Assembly (NCBI GenBank): GCA_964363305.1
Contig: CAYIHX010000011.1
Coordinates: 20,776 to 84,775, forward strand
From: CAYIHX01 sp964363305
GTDB lineage: Bacteria; Bdellovibrionota; UBA1018
Direction of reading: 5' to 3'
DNA: 64,000 bases
In this document: positions 19,741 through 29,306 of the stretch, in pieces
Layout: every line of letters begins with the position of its first letter
How positions within the stretch are numbered: the stretch's first letter is position 1
Translations under genes and position numbers: made by a program
The notes under the pieces: model-generated
Told to the model about the DNA's origin: nothing
Database searches by the model: none
Seen by the model: the letters and a program-made list of their open reading frames with translations, nothing else

Positions 19741-20793
19741 CTAGTTCTCGAGGACGTAGGCCATCGGGTCGACCGGCGTGCCGTTGACCCGGACTTCGTA
19801 ATGAAGGTGGGGCCCGGTCGAGCGCCCGCTGTTGCCGAGCAGGGCGATTTGATCGCCTCGGCGGACGCGTTGGCCTTTGGAGACGAGGATTTTTCTCGTG
19901 TGCGCATACCAGGTTTCCAGTCCGTAGCCGTGGTCGAGAATGAGGGTTTGGCCGTAGCCGGGCTTGGCGTCGTTGTAGACGACGATGCCATCGGCGGGCG
20001 AACGGATCAGGGTGCCGGGAAGATTCGCGATGTCGAGCCCTTCGTGCATTTTTACGCGGTCGCCGAAGGGAGAGCGGCGAATCCCGAAGCCGGAACTAAA
20101 GTAGCCGATGGCGGGCTTGCGGGTGGGCAAGGCGGCGAGGAACGCCTGTTTGTCCGAGAGCAGTTCGTACTGGTCTTGAAGGATCTGCTCGACGAGCAGC
20201 GCTTCTTGGTTGATGGAAGAGAATTGGTCGTCGAGCTGTTCGTACTCTCGCTTCAACTGCACTTCTTCGGGCGAGAGGATCTCAGCGCCGCGCGCGGCCG
20301 AGAAGGTCAGCTGGTCGGCTGCGGCCGCCTCATCCATCTCCTCCTCGAGCAGATTTCGAATTTGGGCGCTGTCCTGGTTTTCGCCCCCTTTGGAGCTCGA
20401 ATCTTGCTTGTCGAGGCCAGGCACGTTGCTGGCGGCGTCCGGCAATTTTGAGTTCAGGGTTTGGATGAGGTTACCCCGGTCTTCGATATTGGTGATCACC
20501 TTGAGGCGCGTGCTGAAGGTTTTCACGCGGTCCATCGTGGCTTCGACGGTCGTCATCTTATTTTTGAAAATCTGCACCTGCTGTCGGAGACGGCGATTGT
20601 CGATCTTCAGCTGTTTGTTCTCGCCGATTTGCGACATCACGTACCAGTAGTCGAACAGCATGACACCGGCCAGAACCCCTGCGAACAGCAGGGAGAGGAG
20701 GGAGGTCCTTACGAGCCACGCGGGAATGAGGATTTTTTTCACCTCCGGCGAGTTCTCTGGAATGATCATCAACGTAAAAAAGCGGTTTTTCAT
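19741..20793 (-). CDS. Membrane-anchored M23-family (LytM) peptidase
   Basis: The 350-residue protein has an N-terminal transmembrane segment (about residues 28-47), a coiled coil (about 55-110, QLKIDNRRLRQQVQIFKNK), a second helical segment, and a C-terminal M23 domain. The metal-binding pattern is complete: H-x3-D in KMHEGLDIANLPGT, then HTRK and the HLHYEVRVNG H-x-H motif. The topology, with membrane helix, coiled coil and periplasmic LytM domain, is that of cell-wall amidase activators or endopeptidases such as EnvC/NlpD/MepM relatives. Because the zinc ligands are kept it may be an active peptidoglycan endopeptidase. It starts 1 bp after the PP2C gene stop and forms an operon with PP2C and PmbA. 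Confidence 0.9.
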   Translation of the reverse strand: MKNRFFTLMIIPENSPEVKKILIPAWLVRTSLLSLLFAGVLAGVMLFDYWYVMSQIGENKQLKIDNRRLRQQVQIFKNKMTTVEATMDRVKTFSTRLKVITNIEDRGNLIQTLNSKLPDAASNVPGLDKQDSSSKGGENQDSAQIRNLLEEEMDEAAAADQLTFSAARGAEILSPEEVQLKREYEQLDDQFSSINQEALLVEQILQDQYELLSDKQAFLAALPTRKPAIGYFSSGFGIRRSPFGDRVKMHEGLDIANLPGTLIRSPADGIVVYNDAKPGYGQTLILDHGYGLETWYAHTRKILVSKGQRVRRGDQIALLGNSGRSTGPHLHYEVRVNGTPVDPMAYVLEN

Positions 20794-20794
20794 G

Positions 20795-21556
20795 TCACTT
20801 GCTCACCTGTACTAGAACGACTGTGATGTTATCATCTCCGCCGACTTCGTTTGCGAGATCGATGAGGCGTTGGACGGTTCCCGGGAGATCTTTATTTTCG
20901 AAAACACCGGTTTGCACCTCGCGAAGCAGTTCGCGGTCCTCGACCAGGCCGGAGAGACCGTCGGAACAAAGGAGGAAGGTGTCTTGCGGATGCGTCTTCA
21001 TCTCGTAGGTCTCGACCTGGACGTGGGGCTCGAAGCCGACGCTGCGGGTGATGACGTTTTTGAGGCGATCCGTTTTGAGTTGCTCCCGGCTGATCAGCCC
21101 GGCGCGTAGCTTTTCTTGCACGAGCGAGTGATCGCGCGTGAGTTGCCAGATGCCATCGGCGCGGATCAGATAACAGCGCGAATCGCCGACGTGGCCGATC
21201 GTGACGGTCGCGGCGTCGAACAGGAGAGCGGTGGTCGTCGTGCCCATGCCCTGGAGTTCGCTCTGTTGAGCAGAGGTTTTGTAGATTCGTCCATTCGCGG
21301 TTTCGATCGCCTCTTTGAGGATCTCCTTGGGCGTGACTTTCGAACGCCGACGGTCGCCGATCTTCTGGCTGACGACGTCCGAGACGATTTCGACGGCGAG
21401 GGCGCTTGCCGTTTCTCCTCCGCGGTGGCCGCCCATCCCGTCCGCGACCAGAAAGAGGCCGAGCTCCGGGCGGGCCGCGCCATGGTCTTGGTTCTGGCTG
21501 CGTCGGCGCCCGATATCCGTGCCGAATGCGGAGTGAAAGGGGGTATTTGCCGTCAT
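20795..21556 (-). CDS. PP2C-family Ser/Thr protein phosphatase
   Basis: The 253-residue, single-domain enzyme has the PP2C metal-binding and catalytic motifs: RRSQNQDHG, VADGMGGHRGGE, GHVGDSRCYLI, TRDHSLVQ, CSDGLSGLVED and the terminal GDDNITVVLV. It is similar in size to bacterial PrpC/Stp phosphatases, which reverse Ser/Thr kinase phosphorylation. It lacks a membrane segment. It lies 3 bp from the upstream pmbA-like gene and 1 bp from the M23 gene, so it is co-expressed with a protease-like and a wall-acting protein. A candidate kinase partner, PrkA, is divergently encoded 1.5 kb away; no Hanks-type kinase is in the window. Confidence 0.93.
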   Translation of the reverse strand: MTANTPFHSAFGTDIGRRRSQNQDHGAARPELGLFLVADGMGGHRGGETASALAVEIVSDVVSQKIGDRRRSKVTPKEILKEAIETANGRIYKTSAQQSELQGMGTTTTALLFDAATVTIGHVGDSRCYLIRADGIWQLTRDHSLVQEKLRAGLISREQLKTDRLKNVITRSVGFEPHVQVETYEMKTHPQDTFLLCSDGLSGLVEDRELLREVQTGVFENKDLPGTVQRLIDLANEVGGDDNITVVLVQVSK

Positions 21557-21559
21557 AAG

Positions 21560-22915
21560 TTAGCTGGAGCTTCCTCCGACCGAAATCTCGGTGATGCGGA
21601 CGGATGGGGCTCCGACCGAGCCGAACCATTTCATGTCACTTCCAATATCCGTCATTTTACGGAAAAGCTCCATGACATTGCCCGCGACGGCGAAACCTTT
21701 CACGGGGCGGCCGATTTTTCCGTGTTCGATCAACATCCCGGAGGCGCCGAGCGAAAAATCTCCCGTCACTGAATTGGCGGTATGAATACCCATGAGATCG
21801 GTGATGAGAATTCCGCGCTCAATGCCTTCGAGGAGCTGCGGGAGGGTTCGCGAGCCGGACTTGAGGTAGAGGTTGGCCGTGCCGATCGAGGGCGGGCCCA
21901 TGATGCCGCGGCTCGTGCTGCCGCTCGAGGTTTTGCCATGTTTTTTGGCGTAGTAGAGGTCGTAGAGCGCATGGGAGAAGATGCCCCCATCGGCGAGAAT
22001 GGTCTTGGCGGAGGGGACGCCCTCGCCATCGAAGGGTGAAGTGGCGAGGCCACCGGGCAGAAGCCCATCGTTGATGAGCGTGACGTTTTCGGCGAAGACC
22101 TTCTCGCCCTGTTTGCCGGCCAGCATGCTGCGACCCTTATCGATTTCCTCCGCGGAAAAGCTGGAGGACATGAATTCGAGGAGATCAGCCACGACGTTAT
22201 TGCGAAGCACGGCCGGGCATAGGAGAGTGGGCGCGCCCTTCGCGCCGAGGAGCTCGACGGCGTGGCTCGCGGCTTGGCGGCCTACGGTGTCGATATCGAG
22301 TGAGTCGAGAAAATGGGAAAATCCGAAATCGCCGCCCATTTGGCTTTCGCCGTCTTGTTCCGCTTTGCAGAGGATGCTGGCCGAGAAGACGGACGACTGG
22401 TGATTGAGGTGCTCACCGTGAGAGTCGACCAGGTGAACTTCGAACTGGGTCTCGCCGAAGGAGGAGGAGCGTAGTCCGGTGATGCGTTTGTCGACCGCGC
22501 GGCAGGTTTTTTCAAGCTGCATGGCGAGCGCGATCTTCTGGTCGATGGGGACGGCCAGGCCCCGGGTGTCGAGGGAGTCGACCTCGGGATAGACCGCCTG
22601 CGAGAACGAGCAGAGTGAAAGGAATTCGTCCTGGGGCATTTCTTTCGCGATCTCAAAGGCGGTGGTGACGGCTCGATCCACGGCGCCATCGTCGAGCGAG
22701 GTGGTGTAGCTGAAGCCCATCCGTTTTTTCTTGATCAGTCGAATGGCCATTCCAACGTCTTCGGCACGGGTGAGGGAGTCGACCTTCTGGTCTTTCACCT
22801 GCACCGACGTGGAGGTTTTTCGGGTGAAATAGAGTTCGAAGGAATCCGGCTTCTGTTTTTCTAATCGCTGAACCGCCCGAATGAGGGCGGGATGCCCCTT
22901 GAGGTAGGAGTGCAT
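21560..22915 (-). CDS. pmbA: TldD/PmbA-family protein (PmbA/TldE-like)
   Basis: The 451-residue protein matches the PmbA/TldE subunit of the TldD-TldE heterodimeric metalloprotease: an N-terminal domain (VQVKDQKVDSLTRAEDVGMAIRLI), a middle domain (LLGAKGAPTLLCPAVLRNNVVADLLE) and the C-terminal barrel (FDGEGVPSAKTILADGGIF, GNVMELFRKMTDIG). It lacks the HExxxH zinc motif of TldD, as expected for the non-catalytic partner. TldD is not in the window. TldD/E degrades unfolded peptides and processes peptides such as microcins. It is first in the PmbA-PP2C-M23 operon and divergent from prkA. Confidence 0.9.
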   Translation of the reverse strand: MHSYLKGHPALIRAVQRLEKQKPDSFELYFTRKTSTSVQVKDQKVDSLTRAEDVGMAIRLIKKKRMGFSYTTSLDDGAVDRAVTTAFEIAKEMPQDEFLSLCSFSQAVYPEVDSLDTRGLAVPIDQKIALAMQLEKTCRAVDKRITGLRSSSFGETQFEVHLVDSHGEHLNHQSSVFSASILCKAEQDGESQMGGDFGFSHFLDSLDIDTVGRQAASHAVELLGAKGAPTLLCPAVLRNNVVADLLEFMSSSFSAEEIDKGRSMLAGKQGEKVFAENVTLINDGLLPGGLATSPFDGEGVPSAKTILADGGIFSHALYDLYYAKKHGKTSSGSTSRGIMGPPSIGTANLYLKSGSRTLPQLLEGIERGILITDLMGIHTANSVTGDFSLGASGMLIEHGKIGRPVKGFAVAGNVMELFRKMTDIGSDMKWFGSVGAPSVRITEISVGGSSS

Positions 22916-22991
22916 AGACGTTCAGGGTGCGTCATCGTCAACTTTCTGTCAAAGCGCGGCGCGTTGGTGAGCGATTCTCAACGGCCGTTCC

Positions 22992-23021
22992 TTTACAGTC
23001 TCTTTTGCGCAGGGGTAAACT
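22992..23021 (+). promoter_or_regulatory. Candidate sigma70-like promoter of prkA operon
   Basis: TTTACA (22992-22997) and TAAACT (23016-23021) are separated by 18 bp in the 169-bp divergent gap before prkA. This is the best pair seen there but remains a pattern match. PrkA operons in other bacteria are often controlled by stationary-phase factors. Confidence 0.35.
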
Positions 23022-23084
23022 CAGGGGAGGACCGGGAGTGTCCGACGTTTCGTGTGATCACCAGGGAATAGGGGAGTTCGAGTC

Positions 23085-25160
<2,076 letters not shown>

Positions 25161-25162
25161 GC

Positions 25163-26275
25163 ATGCTCGATGGCGCGCGCCGTGATCATGCCCGTTTTCG
25201 GCAGATCGTGAAGGGCAAGATCAAGCAGGATCTGAAGAGGTACGTGACCCACGGCGAGATGATCGGCCGGAAGGGCAAGGACACGGTGACGATTCCCGTG
25301 CCCCAGATCGATATTCCGAACTTCCGCTTCGGCGAGAAGGAGCAGGGTGGGGTCGGACAGGGCGAGGGAGAGCCCGGTGATCCGGTCGGCCAGGGCGGCG
25401 AGCCCAAGCCGGGCGAGGGCAAGGCCGGAAATCAGGGCGGCGAGCACGGGATGGAAGTGGATCTCTCGCTGGCGGAGCTGGCGGAGATGCTGGGCGAGCA
25501 GCTGGAGCTGCCCAAGATCGAGCCGCGCGGTCACAAGACGCTGCGGTCGAAGACGGACAAGTACACGGCGATCGCCAATCAGGGGCCGAACAGCCTGCGC
25601 CACTTCAAGCGCAGCTACCGGGAGGCCTTGAAGCGGCAGATCGCCTCGGGGGCCTACGATTCAGAAAACCCCATCATCATCCCGATCAAGAAGGATCTGC
25701 GCTTTCGCTCTTGGAAGAGCGACATTCGGCACGAGAACAACGCCGTCATCATCTACATGATGGACGTCTCGGGTTCGATGGGCGACGAGCAGAAGGAGAT
25801 CGTCCGGACGGAGGCGTTCTGGATCGATACCTGGCTGCGCTCGCAGTACAAGGGCATCGAGACCCGCTACATTATCCACGATGCGACGGCGCGCGAAGTG
25901 GACGAGGAGACTTTTTTTCGGACTCGCGAGAGCGGCGGTACTTTGATCAGCTCGGCCTACAAGCTCTGCGAGAAGATCATCAAGGAAGATTACCCGCCGT
26001 CTGATTGGAACATCTACCCGTTTCATTTCTCGGACGGGGATAACTGGTCGGGTGAGGATACGAAGATCTGTCTCGACCTGATGGACAAGTCGCTGCTGGC
26101 GATGACGAACGTGTTTTGCTACGGCCAGGTTGAAAGCCGTTATGGTTCGGGGCAGTTCTACAAAGATCTCAAGGAACACTACGGTTCGGAGCATGATTCG
26201 GTGATTCTTTCGAAGGTCGAAAACAAGGAAGGCATCCTGCAATCGATCAAGGACTTTTTGGGGAAAGGAAAGTGA
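25163..26275 (+). CDS. yeaH: YeaH/YhbH family protein (DUF444, VWA-like)
   Basis: The 370-residue protein has the DUF444 architecture: a basic N-terminal region (KQDLKRYVTHGEMIGRKG), a Gly/Glu/Pro-rich low-complexity linker (about residues 58-95), and a VWA-like domain with the MIDAS motif MDVSGSMGDE near residue 200. The family acts with the PrkA kinase; the molecular role is not established. It starts 2 bp after prkA and ends 7 bp before spoVR, all on one strand. The linker is unusually repetitive (GQGEGEPGDPVGQGGEPKPG) but in frame. Confidence 0.95.
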   Translation: MLDGARRDHARFRQIVKGKIKQDLKRYVTHGEMIGRKGKDTVTIPVPQIDIPNFRFGEKEQGGVGQGEGEPGDPVGQGGEPKPGEGKAGNQGGEHGMEVDLSLAELAEMLGEQLELPKIEPRGHKTLRSKTDKYTAIANQGPNSLRHFKRSYREALKRQIASGAYDSENPIIIPIKKDLRFRSWKSDIRHENNAVIIYMMDVSGSMGDEQKEIVRTEAFWIDTWLRSQYKGIETRYIIHDATAREVDEETFFRTRESGGTLISSAYKLCEKIIKEDYPPSDWNIYPFHFSDGDNWSGEDTKICLDLMDKSLLAMTNVFCYGQVESRYGSGQFYKDLKEHYGSEHDSVILSKVENKEGILQSIKDFLGKGK

Positions 26276-26282
26276 GCCACTC

Positions 26283-27776
26283 ATGATTCAAGCGCCCAAA
26301 AGCATGGAATCCTCCACTTCGCTTACTCCTCTTTTGTCCAAGATGAAGGACGAGATCGAGGGGTATGCCCGGGGCTATGGCCTCGACTTCTTCGAGACGA
26401 TTTACGAGATGGTCGACGCTGAGGAGATCAACTCGCTGGCCTCGCTGGGAGGCTTTCCGGTCCGCTATCCTCACTGGCGCTTTGGGATGGACTACGACCA
26501 GCTGTCGAAGGGCTACACCTGGGGCCTGCAGAAGATCTACGAGATGGTGATCAACACCGAGCCGGCCTACGCGTACCTGATGCGCTCGAACAGTCACGTC
26601 GACCAGAAGACCGTGATGGCGCATGTGTATGCGCACGTGGACTTTTTCAAGAATAACTATTGGTTCTCAAAGACGAACCGCAAGATGCTCGACACGATGG
26701 CGAACCATGCGGTGCGGATTCGCAACTACATGGACCGCCATGGTCAGGACACGGTAGAAACGTTCATTGATCGCTGCCTGTCGATTGAGAATTTGATCGA
26801 TCCCTTTTTGCCCTTCGCGCCGCAGAAGAGGCGGGAGGAGCGGGGGGGCCCGGAGAAGCCGTCGCAGGAGGCGGGCCGCCTGAAGTCGGATCGCTCGTAC
26901 ATGGACGCGTTCATCAACCCGCCGGAGTTTCTGGCCGAGCAGAAGCAGCGCCAGGAAGAGGAATCGAAGAAAGCGCGCCGAGACCCGCCGGAGCCACAGA
27001 AGGATGTTCTGCTGTTTTTGCTGGAGCGCGCGCCGCTGGAGGACTGGGAGCATGATGTCTTGGCCATTATTCGCGATGAGGCCTATTACTTCGCGCCGCA
27101 GGGCCAGACGAAGATCATGAACGAGGGTTGGGCGTCGTACTGGCATGCGAAGATCATGACGGAGAAGGCTCTGAAGGACAGCGAGGTGGTCGATTTTTGC
27201 GATCATAACGCCGGGATCATGGCCATGGCGCCGGGCCGCATCAACCCGTACAAGGTGGGGGTGGAACTCTACCGCGATATTGAGGATCGCTGGAACCGGG
27301 GCGCCTTCGGCAAGGAGTACGAGGAGTGCGACAATATGGTCGAGCGCGCTCGTTGGGACAAGAAGCTGGGGCTCGGCCGCCAGAAGATCTTCGAGGTGCG
27401 CAAGGTCTGCAACGACGTGACGTTCCTGGATGAGTACCTCACGGAGGAGTTCGTCGAGCGTCTGAAGCTCTACACCTACCAGTTTAACCGCCGCACGAAC
27501 CAGTATGAGATCGCCGAGCGGGATTTCAAGAAGGTGAAGGAGAAGCTCCTCTTCCAACTGGGTAACCGGGGCCAGCCGTTCATCTACGTGACGGACGGCA
27601 ATTTTCAGAACAAGGGCGAGCTGCTGCTGGAGCACAAGCACCAGGGTCTGGACCTGGATGCGAAGTGGTCGAGCGAGACGCTGCGCAACCTGGCCGAGAT
27701 CTGGCGTCGGCCGGTGAATCTGGAGACCGAGGTCGATGGGCAGAAGAAGCTGCTGAGGGATCCGAGCACCTTTTGA
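26283..27776 (+). CDS. spoVR: SpoVR family protein
   Basis: The 497-residue protein matches SpoVR/YcgB: conserved segments include FPVRYPHWRFGMDY, AHVDFFKNNYWFS, FLLERAPLEDWEHDVL, IMNEGWASYWHAKIM and INPYKVGVELYRDIEDRW. In Bacillus, SpoVR takes part in cortex formation; in Gram-negatives it belongs to the prkA-yeaH-spoVR stress operon and its biochemistry is unknown. The last codons (D-P-S-T-F-stop) come from a REP element, so the natural C-terminus has been replaced or extended by insertion of the repeat. Confidence 0.96.
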   Translation: MIQAPKSMESSTSLTPLLSKMKDEIEGYARGYGLDFFETIYEMVDAEEINSLASLGGFPVRYPHWRFGMDYDQLSKGYTWGLQKIYEMVINTEPAYAYLMRSNSHVDQKTVMAHVYAHVDFFKNNYWFSKTNRKMLDTMANHAVRIRNYMDRHGQDTVETFIDRCLSIENLIDPFLPFAPQKRREERGGPEKPSQEAGRLKSDRSYMDAFINPPEFLAEQKQRQEEESKKARRDPPEPQKDVLLFLLERAPLEDWEHDVLAIIRDEAYYFAPQGQTKIMNEGWASYWHAKIMTEKALKDSEVVDFCDHNAGIMAMAPGRINPYKVGVELYRDIEDRWNRGAFGKEYEECDNMVERARWDKKLGLGRQKIFEVRKVCNDVTFLDEYLTEEFVERLKLYTYQFNRRTNQYEIAERDFKKVKEKLLFQLGNRGQPFIYVTDGNFQNKGELLLEHKHQGLDLDAKWSSETLRNLAEIWRRPVNLETEVDGQKKLLRDPSTF

Positions 27777-27791
27777 TGCTGGGTGCGTCAA
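27758..27791 (+). repeat. REP element, subfamily A, copy 1
   Basis: A 34-bp element begins GGATCCGAGCACCTT and ends in the hairpin TTGATGC-N5-GCGTCAA (7-bp stem, one G-T pair). It carries the stop codon of spoVR on the plus strand and the stop codon of the convergent DUF4143 gene on the minus strand. Confidence 0.9.
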
Positions 27792-29059
27792 TTAAAGGGG
27801 GAACTCTGGAGTCTTGGAACGTCATCTAGGCGAATGAGCTGGATCGCCTTGTTGAGGGCTCGACCGAGGGGCTTTGTTGACGAGCGCTTGATTTCATAAA
27901 GGTCAAAATCAGCGCCTCGGTCGACGAGGAGGTCGACTTCTTGTTTCGTTTTCGTCGAATACCAGAAATAGACGCGGGGGTGGGTTCTCTTGAATGCGGA
28001 TGCGACCGCTGCTTCAAGGATTTTTCCTTCAAATTTTGGATTCTCCAGTTGTCCTTCGAACCAGCGATACGAATTGGAGATTCCGGATCTCCAGGAGAAA
28101 GCCATTGCGTAGAGCAGGGGGTCGACAAAATAGAGCTTTCGAGATTTCGCGGGGTTCCCGATTTTTTTCGAGGGTTCATAGCACGTGAGAACGTGCGCGA
28201 TGAATGAATCCTCCAAGTGCTGTAAATAGTTGTAAGCCGTTTCATGGCTCTTGACGCCGGTGGTTTCAATCAGGGTGCTCCAGGTCACCCTGGAGCCGAG
28301 GGTCTCGTAGATTCGAAAAAGAATTTGGCTGAGGATTTCGCCGGACAGACCATAGCGAACGGCGTCTCCGATGATCCAGTTGCGGTAGGTGTGGTAGGTT
28401 TCGTCTCTGACGAGGCCGTGGGTGGCGAAGTCTTCGACCGCATGAGGGAACCCGCCGATTCGAAGGTAGAGCCGAATCAGCTGGGCATCATCAAGACCTG
28501 CGAAGCAACGAAGCGTTCGGAGTTCTCGGAAGCCGAATGGATAAATCTGAATATCCTGACCGGAGCCTCTTCTTCCTGGAAGTCGCTCACCACTCTCCTT
28601 CAAATCGCGGGCATTGGACCCGGTGATCCAGACCGTCTTTCCGATCAGGAGGCCTTTGTTTGAGAAGGAGAGAATGGCGCGCGGCCACTCGTTGACGAAT
28701 GAAATTTCGTCGAGAAATATCCCTCCTCGTCCGGTGTGTTTCAGCAACCAGGGGAAGAGGAGTTCTTCGAGAGCGCTGAAGTCTTTGAGTGACTCGCAAC
28801 TCAGGAAAAGGAGTTGCTCGGGGAGGTGTCCGGGGTGGGCGAGCCAGTTCTGGGCGATTCTTTTGAGAAGCGTCGTTTTTCCAACCTGTCTTGGCCCACG
28901 AATGATGTGAATGGCCTCGGTGGGAAGCGCGAGAGTTTTGGCCTCAGGGCGTTCATATTCGTATGATTTTCCGTCGAGGCCGACGAGGTGGGGGTCTTGG
29001 CGGCTCCAGTCCGCGTGAGTCCACCAGGGGTTCTGATTTTTAAGAAGATCGGGGTGCAT
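27788..29059 (-). CDS. AAA ATPase with DUF4143 (ExeA/AAA_14-like)
   Basis: The 423-residue protein has a P-loop (IRGPRQVGKTTLLKRIA), a Walker B-like IFLDEISF, a sensor motif VWITGSNARDL, and a C-terminal DUF4143 domain ending in a restriction-endonuclease-like fold (YFWYSTKTKQEVDLLVDRGADFDLYEIKRSS). The last motif has the E-VDLL-D...E-I-K signature of a PD-(D/E)XK fold. Members are scattered, often duplicated and prone to transfer; function is unknown. Both sides are flanked by direct REP copies (27758 and 29126), and its stop codon lies in the left copy, consistent with a mobile or duplicated block. Promoter not seen; GGAG lies close to the ATG. Confidence 0.88.
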   Translation of the reverse strand: MHPDLLKNQNPWWTHADWSRQDPHLVGLDGKSYEYERPEAKTLALPTEAIHIIRGPRQVGKTTLLKRIAQNWLAHPGHLPEQLLFLSCESLKDFSALEELLFPWLLKHTGRGGIFLDEISFVNEWPRAILSFSNKGLLIGKTVWITGSNARDLKESGERLPGRRGSGQDIQIYPFGFRELRTLRCFAGLDDAQLIRLYLRIGGFPHAVEDFATHGLVRDETYHTYRNWIIGDAVRYGLSGEILSQILFRIYETLGSRVTWSTLIETTGVKSHETAYNYLQHLEDSFIAHVLTCYEPSKKIGNPAKSRKLYFVDPLLYAMAFSWRSGISNSYRWFEGQLENPKFEGKILEAAVASAFKRTHPRVYFWYSTKTKQEVDLLVDRGADFDLYEIKRSSTKPLGRALNKAIQLIRLDDVPRLQSSPFN

Positions 29060-29125
29060 AACTCCATGGTATCAAAAGAAAATTAATGAATCTAGCGTTT
29101 TCTGCGATTTGAATCGCTGAAAACG

Positions 29126-29159
29126 GGATCCGAGCACCTTTTGATGCTGGGTGCGTCAA
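29126..29159 (+). repeat. REP element, subfamily A, copy 2
   Basis: The copy is identical to the one at 27758 over 34 bp and lies in the same orientation, about 70 bp upstream of the DUF4143 ATPase start. The next 147 bp to the following gene hold nothing I recognise. Confidence 0.9.
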
Positions 29160-29306
29160 AAAGGGGTATCGTTCGGGGTTCTCGGAGAAGTAAGTACTGA
29201 GAGGGCGCGTGGAACCCCAGAGCGCGGGCGTTGGCGGTCCGCTGACGAGGGTAGGGTCTAGTGGGGACTTCGTACCTTCGGGCGACCAGTTGATTCGGAG
29301 GAAGCG

